Of a DNA stretch of 64,000 bases, positions 29,234 through 38,733 are shown in pieces. Source of the DNA: Acidobacteriota bacterium (GTDB lineage Bacteria > Acidobacteriota > Vicinamibacteria > Vicinamibacterales > CAVVIG01). The number at the start of each line of letters is the position of its first letter. Positions within the stretch are counted from its first letter, which is position 1. The notes beneath the pieces were generated by a model. It was not told the DNA's origin, searched no databases, and saw only the letters and a list, made by a program, of their open reading frames with translations. Both the position numbers and the translations under genes were made by a program. The stretch spans positions 1 to 64,000 of the forward strand of contig JADZED010000039.1 in the NCBI GenBank assembly GCA_020850715.1. Direction: 5' to 3'.

Positions 29234-29641
29234 GTGCGGCATCGTATGCGAGTCACGCGTCGGCGTGACACTCCCGGCGAGCTCGCGCTCCGTTCGGCGT
29301 TGCGCGCGCTCGGGCTCCGTTATCGCGTGGACGTCGCGCTCACAGGCACGCGCCGCCGCGCAGACGTCGTGTTCCTGGGGGCAAGGGTCGCGGTGTTCGT
29401 CGATGGTTGTTTCTGGCACGGCTGTCCGGCCCACGGAACCTGGCCGAAGGCAAATGCCGCCTGGTGGCGCGAGAAGATCGAGGGCAACCGCCGCCGCGAC
29501 CGCGATACCGACCGGCGCCTGAAGCGCGCCGGTTGGACGGTTCTTCGTTTCTGGGAGCACGAAGGCACGGCGGCGGCCGCGCGGGCTGTGGAGTCGGCGC
29601 TGCGACTCCGGGCGGACCGGCCAGGGCGCCGGGCCCTCTGA
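29234..29641 (+). CDS. vsr: Very-short-patch repair endonuclease (Vsr family)
   Basis: This 135-residue protein has the Vsr core: RRRDTPGELALRSALRALGL near the start, RRADVVF with Asp44 as predicted metal ligand, then VDGCFWHGCPAHGTWPK (57-72) with Cys59, His62, Cys64 and His67. AWWREKIEGNRRRDRDTDRR and GWTVLRFWEHE complete the pattern. Vsr nicks 5' of T in T:G mismatches made when 5-methylcytosine deaminates, so it protects sites methylated by the neighbouring enzyme. The Thr-His of E. coli Vsr before GCFWH is Val-Asp here, a variant seen widely in related proteins. The start is not certain: GTG 29234 fits the family N-terminus best; ATG 29246 is the alternative. It lies 16 bp after the candidate endonuclease. 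Confidence 0.9.
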   Translation: MRHRMRVTRRRDTPGELALRSALRALGLRYRVDVALTGTRRRADVVFLGARVAVFVDGCFWHGCPAHGTWPKANAAWWREKIEGNRRRDRDTDRRLKRAGWTVLRFWEHEGTAAAARAVESALRLRADRPGRRAL

Positions 29642-29663
29642 TCCACCGGCTCGCCGACCGTGG

Positions 29664-29679
29664 CCGTCCAGACGGACGG
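29664..29679. terminator. Small hairpin between convergent vsr and der
   Basis: CCGTCC (29664-29669), loop AGAC, GGACGG (29674-29679). It lies 23 bp after the vsr stop in the 132 bp gap before the der stop. It is short and has no T tract, so it is a weak terminator candidate. Confidence 0.3.
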
Positions 29680-29773
29680 CGCTCGCCGTCCATCCCGTCA
29701 TTCCTGGCGACGTGTGCCACGGCTCTCTGCCCACAACCCGCGAACGCTCAGACGCACGCCGCTCGACGATTGG

Positions 29774-31204
<1,431 letters not shown>

Positions 31205-31238
31205 CGCTGCGCAATCCTACTGCAAGTTAGCCCTAGTC

Positions 31239-31267
31239 TTGACAGCGTAAGTGCCGATATCTATAGT
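31239..31267 (+). promoter_or_regulatory. Near-consensus sigma-70 promoter for the HU gene
   Basis: TTGACA (31239-31244), a 17 bp spacer, and TATAGT (31262-31267). The predicted transcription start near 31274 leaves a leader of about 22 bases before the ATG at 31296. This is the best housekeeping promoter in the window, fitting an abundant nucleoid protein. Confidence 0.85.
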
Positions 31268-31295
31268 AGTTACACGCCAGTTGGAGACTCTAAGC

Positions 31296-31565
31296 ATGAT
31301 CAAGGTCGACATCGTCAATGAAGTGTCGAAAATGGCGGACATCACCAAGGTCAAGGCCGAGGTGGCGGTCGACGCGGTGCTCGACGCGATGCGGACCTCG
31401 ATGCAGCGCGGAGAACGCATCGAGCTCCGCGGTTTCGGGGTTTTCCAGGTCAAGCCGCGCAAGCGCGGCATCGGCCGCAACCCGCGCACCGGCAAGGAAG
31501 TGCGCATCCCGCCGGGGCGGACGATCCGCTTCAAGCCCGGCAAAGAGCTTCAGAACATCGGGTAA
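31296..31565 (+). CDS. HU/IHF-family DNA-binding protein
   Basis: This 89-residue protein has the family's normal length. The N-terminal helices (IVNEVSKMADITKVKAEVAV) lead to the signature GFGVFQVKPRKRGIGRNPRTG (about 56-76). The DNA-intercalating arm includes GRNPRTGKEVRIPPG with the conserved Pro, followed by IRFKPGKELQ. It bends and compacts DNA as a dimer. I chose ATG 31296, which gives the standard N-terminus and sits 22 bases after the predicted transcription start; an upstream in-frame codon at 31251 lies inside the promoter. A small CCGG...CCGG hairpin just after the stop may terminate. Confidence 0.93.
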   Translation: MIKVDIVNEVSKMADITKVKAEVAVDAVLDAMRTSMQRGERIELRGFGVFQVKPRKRGIGRNPRTGKEVRIPPGRTIRFKPGKELQNIG

Positions 31566-31601
31566 CCCGGATCGCCGGGCTTCCGCGCTAGACTCGCTCT
31601 C

Positions 31602-32555
31602 TTGGATCCCTACGCAGCGGCGCCGCACGACCGCGTTCCGGCAGACCTCTGGCAGCCCCGCCCGAAATTCCGCGATCGCGTCTGGCTGCACGTTCTGCTG
31701 TTCGCGCTGACCATCGCGGCGACGACCTTCGTGGGCGCGCTGCACTACGAGTCGTACCTCGCGGACTTCTCGCGCACCGCGTCCCTGTTGACCATCCCGG
31801 CGCTTCTCCTCCGCGGCCTCTGGTACAGCGCCGCCATTCTCCTAATCCTCGGATGCCACGAGCTGGGGCACTATTTCGCGTGCCGCTATTATGACGTCGA
31901 CGCTTCGCTCCCGTATTTCATCCCGGCCCCGCTGCCGTTGACCGGCACGCTCGGCGCCTTCATCCGCATCCGCGAACCGATCCCGACCAAGCGCATGCTC
32001 TTCGACATCGGCATCGCCGGCCCGATTGCCGGCTTCCTCGTCGCCGTGCCGGTGCTCTTCATCGGCATCGCCATGTCGCACGTGGTGAAGCTGCCGGCCG
32101 AGTTCACCGGCCTCGAGCTCGGCGAGCCGCTGCTCTTCAAGCTGGCCTCGCAGATCCTCTGGGGCGCCATCCCCGACGGCTACTCGCTGAACCTGCATCC
32201 GATGGCGTTTGCCGCCTGGTTCGGGCTGCTCGCCACGGCGCTCAACCTCTTTCCGATCGGGCAGCTCGACGGTGGCCACATCTCGTATGCCGTGCTCGGC
32301 CGCCGTTCCTCGCACGTCACGCTCGCCACGGTCCTGGTGGTCCTCGTCCTGAGCTACTTCGCGATCAGCTGGCGGGTCTGGGCGGCATTGATGGTGGTGA
32401 TGCTGTTCGCCTTCGGACGGCACCATCCCCGGACGTTCGACGAGGAGGAGCCGCTCGATCGCCCGCGGATGTGGCTGGCGCTGTTCGCCCTGGCCATGTT
32501 CGTCGTGTGCTTCACGCCGGCGCCGATCGAGCCGATCGATCTCATACGGCGCTGA
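31602..32555 (+). CDS. M50 / site-2-protease-family intramembrane metalloprotease
   Basis: This 317-residue membrane protein has zinc motif HELGH at 86-90, inside the helix SAAILLILGCHELGHYFACR, and the second motif NLFPIGQLDGGH at about 220-231, where Asp completes the site. Around seven hydrophobic helices are visible. FIPAPLPLTGTLGAFIRIRE between them is typical of the bacterial/archaeal S2P group without PDZ domains. It may cut membrane-tethered regulators; no partner is adjacent. The start is TTG at 31602 with no good ribosome site, so the N-terminus is uncertain. It lies 36 bp after the HU gene and may be read from its promoter. Confidence 0.88.
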   Translation: MDPYAAAPHDRVPADLWQPRPKFRDRVWLHVLLFALTIAATTFVGALHYESYLADFSRTASLLTIPALLLRGLWYSAAILLILGCHELGHYFACRYYDVDASLPYFIPAPLPLTGTLGAFIRIREPIPTKRMLFDIGIAGPIAGFLVAVPVLFIGIAMSHVVKLPAEFTGLELGEPLLFKLASQILWGAIPDGYSLNLHPMAFAAWFGLLATALNLFPIGQLDGGHISYAVLGRRSSHVTLATVLVVLVLSYFAISWRVWAALMVVMLFAFGRHHPRTFDEEEPLDRPRMWLALFALAMFVVCFTPAPIEPIDLIRR

Positions 32556-32604
32556 CGGGGTGCGGACGGTTCGAATTCGAGGATGTGAGAGTGTGAAGAG
32601 TTGA

Positions 32605-32663
32605 GGACTGGAGCAGCGGCATGGCGGTGCAGGCATCAGGCCTGCCGCGAAGTCCTCCAGTCC
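32605..32663. terminator. Compound hairpin between convergent M50 protease and priA
   Basis: Outer arms GGACTGGA (32605-32612) and TCCAGTCC (32656-32663) enclose an inner stem GCAGGC-ATCAG-GCCTGC (32629-32645). It lies between converging stops at 32555 and 32686, so bidirectional termination is likely. The inner GGC/GCC palindrome resembles the ones near 24350. Confidence 0.5.
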
Positions 32664-32685
32664 GCCACGCCCTGCATCCCCAGAT

Positions 32686-35034
32686 TCACGTGACGCTCTG
32701 CGGGTCCACGTCCACCACGGTCCTCCGTCCCAGATCCGGCCTGGCGGCGATCGCGGCCTGCAGCACCTCGCGCATCAGCCGGCGGTTGCCGCCCTTCAGC
32801 AGAATCTGCACACGGTACTCGCCGCGCAGCCGAGAGAGAGCCGCCGGCGCCGGGCCGAGCACCCGCACGTGGCTGCCGGCAGCCTGGCGCACGCGCTCGG
32901 CAACGTCAGCGGCATCGTCCATTGCCGCGCCAAGGGTCTTCGCACGGACGATCGCATTGACGAGCGCGGTGAACGGCGGATAGCGCATCGCGCGGCGGAA
33001 CGCGAGCTCGCGCTCGTAGAACGCCGGATAGTCCTGACGGCGCGCGAGCTGGATGCTGTAGTGGCCGGGATGGAGCGTCTGGACGATCGCTTCACCAGGC
33101 GCCGCCCCCCGCCCGGCGCGCCCGCAGACCTGCGTGAGCAGCTGGAACGTGCGCTCCGACGCTCGGAAGTCGGCGACGCCGAGCCCCACGTCGGCCGAGA
33201 CGACGCCGACCAGCGTCACGCGCGGAAAGTCGTGCCCCTTGGCGATCATCTGGGTGCCGACGAGCACGTCGATGGCGCCGTCTCGAAAGCGGGCGATCAC
33301 GTCCAGCAGCGCACCTTTGCGGCGGATGGCGTCGCGGTCGAGCCGCGCGACGCGAGCGCCGGGGCAGGCGGCCCGCACCGCCGCCTCGACACGCTCGGTG
33401 CCGAAGCCGGCCTGCTCGAGGTAGGGCCCCGCGCAGTGCGGGCAGGCTGCCGGCACGCGCGCCGAGTAGTTGCAGTAGTGGCACCGGGCGCGCCGCGACG
33501 CGCCCTCGCCGTGCACGACGAGCGACACGCAGCAGTTCGGACAGTCGATGGTCCCGGCGCACTGGCGGCAGAAGATCGCCGTCGCGAACCCGCGGCGGTT
33601 GAGGAGCACGAGCGACTGCTCGCGCCTGTCCTGCCGGTGGCGCAGCGCGGCGGCGAGCGCCCGGCTCAGGATCACGCCGGCGCCGCCGGCCGCATATTCT
33701 TCGCGCATGTCGACCACCGCGACGCCGGCGAGCGGCCGGTCGAGCACGCGCCGTTCGAGCACGACCCGCTCGTACTTGCCGCTCGTCGCGCGGTGATAGG
33801 TCTCCATCGATGGCGTCGCCGAGCCGAGGATGACGAGCGCGCCGGCGCGCTGGGCACGGACGATCGCCACGTCCCGGCCGTTGTAGCGGGGGCTCTCCTC
33901 CTGTTTGTACGAGCCATCGTGCTCCTCGTCGACGACGATCAGCCCGACGTCCTGCAGCGGCGCGAACACCGCCGATCGCGTGCCCACGACGACGTCCACC
34001 TCGCCGCGGCGGATGCGCTGCCACTGATCGTGGCGCTCGCCGTCGGAGAGGCCGCTGTGCTGGATGGCGACGCGGCCGCCGAACGCGCCGCGCACGATCG
34101 CGGCCAGCGCCGGCGTGAGCGCGATCTCGGGCACGAGCATCAGGACCCGGCGTCCCCCATCCCGCACGCCGGCGGCGAGCCGCAGGTACAGCTCGGTCTT
34201 GCCGCTGCCGGTGACGCCGTGCACCAGCGCGACGCGGAACGCGCGCGCTTCCGCCAGCGCGCGCAGGCGCTCGAGCGCCCCGGCCTGTTCGCTCGTCAGC
34301 GGCCGCGTACCGCCGGCAGCGTCCGGCTGCACGCCGGCGTCCGCGCCCGCGGGAGGAACGCCGTCGCCGAACGGGTCGCGCTCCACCCGCGTCGCGGCGA
34401 ACGCAATCAATCCGCGCCGGGCCAGCCGCGCGAGCGCGCCGGGGGCGAAACCGCGCGCGGCCAGCGCCGGCGTCGCGAGGCCTCCCGGGGCGTCGGCCAG
34501 CAGATCGAGGGTCGCGCGCTGTCCGGCCGTGAGCGTGAGGCGGGCGCCGCCGCGCCCGACCTGAGCGCGCGCACAGCCATCGCGACGCCCGCCGGGAGAG
34601 GCGCCGCCGCCGGGCGTCGCGCCGCGAAGCAGCTGGCGGCCTGCGGGGGTAATCGCCGCCACGCGGAGCGTCTTGTGCGCGTCCGCCCGGCCGCCGCGCG
34701 TCTTGGGCGGCAGAACCGCCAGGATCGCCTGCCCGGGGCCGGCGGCGTAATACTCCGCCGTCCAGCGCGCGAGGGCCACCACATCGGCCGGCACGAACGC
34801 GCGCTCGTCGAGCACGCGTTGGATCGGCTTGACGAGGGCGCCGGCGGGCGGCGGCTCTTCCGCGACGCTCACCACGATGCCGGTGACGGTGCGCGGTCCG
34901 AGCGGTACGATGACGCGCGCGCCGACGTGGGGCAGCGGGCCGCCGGGCGGCGGCAGATAGGTCAGGAGATCGAGGCCGGGAACCGGAACGGCAACGCGAA
35001 CCAGGGCGCTACGACTGGAGGAGGCGGCGCACAA
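32686..35034 (-). CDS. priA: Primosomal helicase PriA
   Basis: This 782-residue protein has an N-terminal 3'-DNA-binding domain (VAVPVPGLDLLTYLPPPG), then helicase lobe 1 with Walker A HGVTGSGKTELYLR and the DEEH box VIVVDEEHDGSYKQ. ILGSATPSMETY follows, then a zinc region with eight cysteines (CRQCAGTIDCPNC, CHYCNYSARVPAACPHC). Lobe 2 has GTQMIAKGHDFPRVTLVGV and the arginine finger region QVCGRAGR. PriA restarts collapsed replication forks. An insert of about 80 residues rich in Gly/Arg/Ala (about 135-200) is longer than in E. coli. The gene overlaps udg by 26 bp; the TTG start at 35034 is the best available but uncertain. Confidence 0.95.
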   Translation of the reverse strand: MCAASSSRSALVRVAVPVPGLDLLTYLPPPGGPLPHVGARVIVPLGPRTVTGIVVSVAEEPPPAGALVKPIQRVLDERAFVPADVVALARWTAEYYAAGPGQAILAVLPPKTRGGRADAHKTLRVAAITPAGRQLLRGATPGGGASPGGRRDGCARAQVGRGGARLTLTAGQRATLDLLADAPGGLATPALAARGFAPGALARLARRGLIAFAATRVERDPFGDGVPPAGADAGVQPDAAGGTRPLTSEQAGALERLRALAEARAFRVALVHGVTGSGKTELYLRLAAGVRDGGRRVLMLVPEIALTPALAAIVRGAFGGRVAIQHSGLSDGERHDQWQRIRRGEVDVVVGTRSAVFAPLQDVGLIVVDEEHDGSYKQEESPRYNGRDVAIVRAQRAGALVILGSATPSMETYHRATSGKYERVVLERRVLDRPLAGVAVVDMREEYAAGGAGVILSRALAAALRHRQDRREQSLVLLNRRGFATAIFCRQCAGTIDCPNCCVSLVVHGEGASRRARCHYCNYSARVPAACPHCAGPYLEQAGFGTERVEAAVRAACPGARVARLDRDAIRRKGALLDVIARFRDGAIDVLVGTQMIAKGHDFPRVTLVGVVSADVGLGVADFRASERTFQLLTQVCGRAGRGAAPGEAIVQTLHPGHYSIQLARRQDYPAFYERELAFRRAMRYPPFTALVNAIVRAKTLGAAMDDAADVAERVRQAAGSHVRVLGPAPAALSRLRGEYRVQILLKGGNRRLMREVLQAAIAARPDLGRRTVVDVDPQSVT

Positions 35035-35704
35035 GCTTCATATCTTCCCACACCTCGCGCTTCGACGACGGATTGCGCAGCAGGTACGCAGGATGAAACG
35101 TCGGGACGAGCGTCGCGCCGCGATACTCGAACGTGCGGCCGCGAAGCCGCGAGATCGGATCGTCGGTGGACAGCAGCGTCTGCGCGGCGAACTTGCCGAG
35201 CGCCACGATCACCTTCGGCCGCACCGACGCAATCTGGCGAAAGAGAAACGGCTCGCACTCCTGGACTTCGTCCGGCTCGGGATTCCGATTGCCCGGCGGC
35301 CGGCACTTGATCACGTTGGCAATGTAGACGTCGTCTCGGGCGAGGCCGATCGCCTCGATGATCTTCGTGAGGAGCTGCCCGGCACGCCCGACGAAGGGAA
35401 TGCCCTGAACGTCTTCGTCGGCCCCGGGCGCTTCGCCGACGAACATCAGATCGGCGTTGGGGTTGCCGGCGCCGAAGACGATCTGCGTGCGCCCCAGCGT
35501 GTGGAGCTTGCAGCGGGTGCAGGGGCCGAGCGCGGAGAGGATGGTCGAGAGCGGTTCCAAGGGTGCCGGGGAGGTGCAGGGTTCCGAGCGTGCCGGTTCG
35601 AGCGCTTCAGGCGCGCGCCTGCGCCAGGCGGGATCGCGGCTGACGCCGGCGACGCCGAGCTCGGCGGCGAAGCGGAGGTGTTCGGCGAGCTGGTCGCGAT
35701 CCAT
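35009..35704 (-). CDS. Family 4 uracil-DNA glycosylase (iron-sulfur)
   Basis: This 231-residue enzyme removes uracil from DNA. Iron-sulfur ligands are expected at Cys62 and Cys65 (GPCTRCKLH), the Cys in NVIKCRPPGNRNP and the Cys in ECEPFL. The uracil-pocket motif is GEAPGADED (90-98), and HPAYLLRNP is the second catalytic motif. The first 55 residues form a linker with RSEPCTSPAPLEPL, whose DNA resembles the repeat in the der linker. It lies in a coaBC-udg-priA string; such mixing of repair with fork restart is common in this lineage (from memory). ATG 35704 is the clear start. Confidence 0.93.
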   Translation of the reverse strand: MDRDQLAEHLRFAAELGVAGVSRDPAWRRRAPEALEPARSEPCTSPAPLEPLSTILSALGPCTRCKLHTLGRTQIVFGAGNPNADLMFVGEAPGADEDVQGIPFVGRAGQLLTKIIEAIGLARDDVYIANVIKCRPPGNRNPEPDEVQECEPFLFRQIASVRPKVIVALGKFAAQTLLSTDDPISRLRGRTFEYRGATLVPTFHPAYLLRNPSSKREVWEDMKLVRRLLQS

Positions 35705-35786
35705 GAGAAATCAGTCCCCGGCGCTACGACGAACCTGCCTCACGGAAGGAGGCACACGGGCCCCGCCGCGGATCTCCGGCAGCGGG

Positions 35787-37025
35787 TCACCCGCGGTCGG
35801 GCTCGACGAATGGCTGCGGCGACGTCGCGGGCGTCCCGGCCAGCATCCGCTCCACGCGATCGAGGATCGCCGCGGCCACCCGATCCTTCCCCTGCAGCGG
35901 CAGCGGTGCCGCGCCGTCGGGGCCGATGATCGTCACCTCGTTGGAGTCCACGTCGAACCCGGCGTCGCTCCGCGACACGTCGTTGGCCACGATGAGGTCG
36001 GCACGCTTGCGCGCCCGCTTGGCCGCCGCGCGCGCGAGCAGATCTCCGGTCTCCGCCGCGAAGCCGACGAGCACGGGTCCCCGCCCGGCCGCGACCCGCC
36101 GATTTCCGAGCTCCGCCAGGATGTCGGGCGTCGGGCGCAGCGCCAGCGTGATCGGGCCGTCCGTCTTCGCCATCTTCTGCCCCGCCGGTCCGGCCGGCGC
36201 GTAATCGGCGACGGCCGCTGCCATGATCACGACATCGGCATCGTCCGCCCGCGCCAGCACCTCGCGGTGCATCTCCGCCGCGCTGCGCACCCGCACGACC
36301 TCGCCCACCGGCGGCGGCGGGATCGCCGTCGGGCCGGCGACCAGCGCCACCTCGGCGCCGCGCCGTGCGGCTTCCGCCGCGATCGCGAAGCCCATGCGCC
36401 CGCTCGAGCGGTTGCCGATGAACCGTACCGGATCGATGTCCTCGAGCGTCGGCCCGGCGGTGACGAGCACCCGCCGGCCGCGGAGCGGCCCGGCAGGCTG
36501 GAGGATCGATTCGGCCGCGGCGACGATTTCCTCCGGCTCGGCGAGCCGCCCCTTGCCGATCCAGCCGCACGCCAGGTAGCCCTCGCCCGGCTCGACGAAG
36601 CGCACGCCGCGCGCGGCCAGCGCGTCGAGATTCTTCCGGACCGCCTCGTGCGCGAACATCTGGGAGTTCATCGACGGCGCGAGGAGCACCGGCGCGCGCG
36701 TGGCGACGTAGAGCGTCGTCAGCGCGTCGTCGGCGATGCCGTTCGCCAGCTTGCCGATCGCGTTGGCCGTCGCCGGGGCGACGAGCAGGAGGTCGATGGT
36801 GGAGGCCAGCGCGATGTGCTCAATTCCGGCGTTCGCGCCCGGTTCGAACTGATCGAGCACGACCCGCCGCCGCGTGATCGCCTCGAAGGTGATCGGGCCG
36901 ACGAACCTGGCCGCGGCGGCCGTCATCACGGCCACCACGTCGTGGCCGCGCTTCTGCAGCCCGCGCGCCACCTCCACCGCCTTGTAGGCGCCGATGCCGC
37001 CGGTCACGCCGAGGGCGATCAACAT
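35787..37025 (-). CDS. coaBC: Bifunctional CoaBC (phosphopantothenoylcysteine synthetase/decarboxylase)
   Basis: This 412-residue enzyme performs two consecutive coenzyme A steps. The N-terminal flavoprotein decarboxylase (CoaC, about 1-180) has GVTGGIGAYKAVEVAR, the active-site His in IEHIALAS, LLVAPATANAIGKLANGIAD, and the substrate-clamp Cys in GYLACGWIGKGRL. The C-terminal synthetase (CoaB, about 185-410) has TAGPTLEDIDPVRFIGNRSS, then MAAAVADYAP and NDVSRSDAGFDVDSNEVTII. ATG 37025 follows gmk by 35 bp, leaving no room for rpoZ, which commonly separates them. Confidence 0.95.
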   Translation of the reverse strand: MLIALGVTGGIGAYKAVEVARGLQKRGHDVVAVMTAAAARFVGPITFEAITRRRVVLDQFEPGANAGIEHIALASTIDLLLVAPATANAIGKLANGIADDALTTLYVATRAPVLLAPSMNSQMFAHEAVRKNLDALAARGVRFVEPGEGYLACGWIGKGRLAEPEEIVAAAESILQPAGPLRGRRVLVTAGPTLEDIDPVRFIGNRSSGRMGFAIAAEAARRGAEVALVAGPTAIPPPPVGEVVRVRSAAEMHREVLARADDADVVIMAAAVADYAPAGPAGQKMAKTDGPITLALRPTPDILAELGNRRVAAGRGPVLVGFAAETGDLLARAAAKRARKRADLIVANDVSRSDAGFDVDSNEVTIIGPDGAAPLPLQGKDRVAAAILDRVERMLAGTPATSPQPFVEPDRG

Positions 37026-37060
37026 TCGCGTCGCGGCTCCTGTGCCCCTCTCCGCATCCC

Positions 37061-37696
37061 TCAGAACGTCCGCAGAATCGCCTCGGCCTGCTCGCGCATC
37101 CGCCCCCGCCGGGCCCGTTCCGCCAGCACGATGCCGCCCAGCCTCTCCACGGCGTCGTCCACCTCGTCGTTGACGACGATGAAATCGTACTCGGGGTAGG
37201 CGGCCACTTCCTCGCGGGCTACGCGCAAGCGGCGCTGGATCGCCTCCTCGCTGTCCTGGCTGCGCCCGCGCAGCCGCCGCTCGAGCACGGCGAACGATGG
37301 CGGCATCACGAAGATCGTCGTCGTCTCGATCGCGCGGCCCCGCACCTGGCGCGCGCCCTGCACGTCGATCACGAGCACGACATCGCAGCCGGTCTCGAGG
37401 AGCCGCTCGGTGTCGGGCGCACGCGTCCCGTACAGATTGCCGAAGACGTCGGCCCACTCGATGAAGTCGCCGCCCGCGATCATCTGCTCGAAACGGTCGC
37501 GCGCGACGAAATTATAGTCCACGCCGTCGGCCTCGCCGGGCCGGGCGGCGCGCGACGTGTAGGAGCGCGACATCCGCAGCCGCGGGATCCGCTCGACGAG
37601 CCGCTCGACCAACGTCGTCTTGCCGGCGCCCGACGGCGCCGAGACGACGAAGAGGATGCCGCGGGGGCTCCCGGGTGCCGCCTGGCTACTCGACAT
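37061..37696 (-). CDS. gmk: Guanylate kinase
   Basis: This 211-residue enzyme phosphorylates GMP to GDP. It shows the P-loop SAPSGAGKTTLVERL (about 19-33) and the GMP-binding SRSYTSRAARPGEADGVDY. FIEWADVFGNLYGT and the lid region RLRGRSQDSEEAIQRRL follow. The ATG at 37696 overlaps the end of yicC by 11 bp; an upstream ATG would add 21 Ser/Arg-rich residues foreign to the family. The yicC-gmk-coaBC order is widespread. Confidence 0.94.
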   Translation of the reverse strand: MSSSQAAPGSPRGILFVVSAPSGAGKTTLVERLVERIPRLRMSRSYTSRAARPGEADGVDYNFVARDRFEQMIAGGDFIEWADVFGNLYGTRAPDTERLLETGCDVVLVIDVQGARQVRGRAIETTTIFVMPPSFAVLERRLRGRSQDSEEAIQRRLRVAREEVAAYPEYDFIVVNDEVDDAVERLGGIVLAERARRGRMREQAEAILRTF

Positions 37697-38579
37697 TCTG
37701 GATCTGCTCGCGCATCTTCTCGAGCTCCGCCTTCGCGGCGACGATGAGCTCGGAGACACGCAGGCCGTCGGCCTTCGAGCCCATCGTGTTCACCTCGCGG
37801 TTCATCTCCTGCAGGAGGAAGTCGAGCTTGCGGCCGCAGGGCTCCGCGGCGCCGGCCAGCGCGTTCCAGTGGACCACGTGGCCGCGGAAGCGGGTGACTT
37901 CCTCGCTGATGTCCGATCGCGCCGCCCAGCGCACGATCTCCTGGGCGACCGAGGCTTCGTCGGCCTGCAGCGCGGTACGCAGCTCGCGCACGCGATCGGC
38001 CAGCCGCTGCTCCATCGCGGCGCGCCCTTCGTCGGCCGCCGCCGCGATCCGCTCGACCAGGCCGGCCACGGCGGCGCGGCGCGCGTCGAGGTCGGCGCGC
38101 AGATGATCGCCTTCGCGCACGCGCATCGTGTCGAGGTCGGCAAGCGCCGCGCCGACGGCGGCGGTGGCCGCCGCCGCCACCGCCCGCGACGTCTCGTCGC
38201 CGGCCTCGGCGGGCCGCTCGCGGATGCTGATCGCCTGCGGCAGGCGCAGCAGATCGCCCGGCGTGAGCGCCCCGGCGACGAGGCCGCGTTCGCGCGCCCG
38301 CGCCAGCGCGGCTTCGAGCGCGCTGCCGAACGCCTCGTCGAACTCGACTTCGACCGACGGCGTCTGCCGCATCTGGACCGAGACGCTCACCTCCACGCGC
38401 CCGCGGGCAACGTGCCGCGCGACCATCGCCCGCACGTCGGACTCGAGCGTCCCCAGGCTCTGCGGCATCCGGAGCTGCAGATCGAGATGGCGGTGGTTCA
38501 CCGCCCGGATCGTCACCGCAATCGCCGCGCGCTCGTCCTCGCGCTGCACGGAGGCGAATCCGGTCATCGACTTGATCAT
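37686..38579 (-). CDS. YicC/YloC-family endoribonuclease
   Basis: This 297-residue protein begins with the invariant MIKSMTGFA and has RAVNHRHLDLQLRMP and an acidic C-terminal domain ending in ELEKMREQIQNVE. MGSKADGLRVSELIVAAKAE is the conserved C-terminal motif (DUF1732). The family includes stress-related endoribonucleases in E. coli and B. subtilis. ATG 38579 gives the canonical N-terminus. It heads the yicC-gmk-coaBC-udg-priA string. The upstream 154 bp to msbA (38580-38733) is GC-rich without a clear promoter. Confidence 0.92.
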   Translation of the reverse strand: MIKSMTGFASVQREDERAAIAVTIRAVNHRHLDLQLRMPQSLGTLESDVRAMVARHVARGRVEVSVSVQMRQTPSVEVEFDEAFGSALEAALARARERGLVAGALTPGDLLRLPQAISIRERPAEAGDETSRAVAAAATAAVGAALADLDTMRVREGDHLRADLDARRAAVAGLVERIAAAADEGRAAMEQRLADRVRELRTALQADEASVAQEIVRWAARSDISEEVTRFRGHVVHWNALAGAAEPCGRKLDFLLQEMNREVNTMGSKADGLRVSELIVAAKAELEKMREQIQNVE

Positions 38580-38733
38580 CCTTCGCGACCTCCGGCTCCT
38601 CTTGCGGCACCCACGCCGCCCTGCGCCGCCCACCTCCGACGGGCGCCGCCACGCTCGCTGCCAGCGCGGTGCGGGCCGGCGCGCGCACCCCGGCGCGGAC
38701 GCCGGCGCCCGGCCGGCATCCTGCGGCAAGCGT

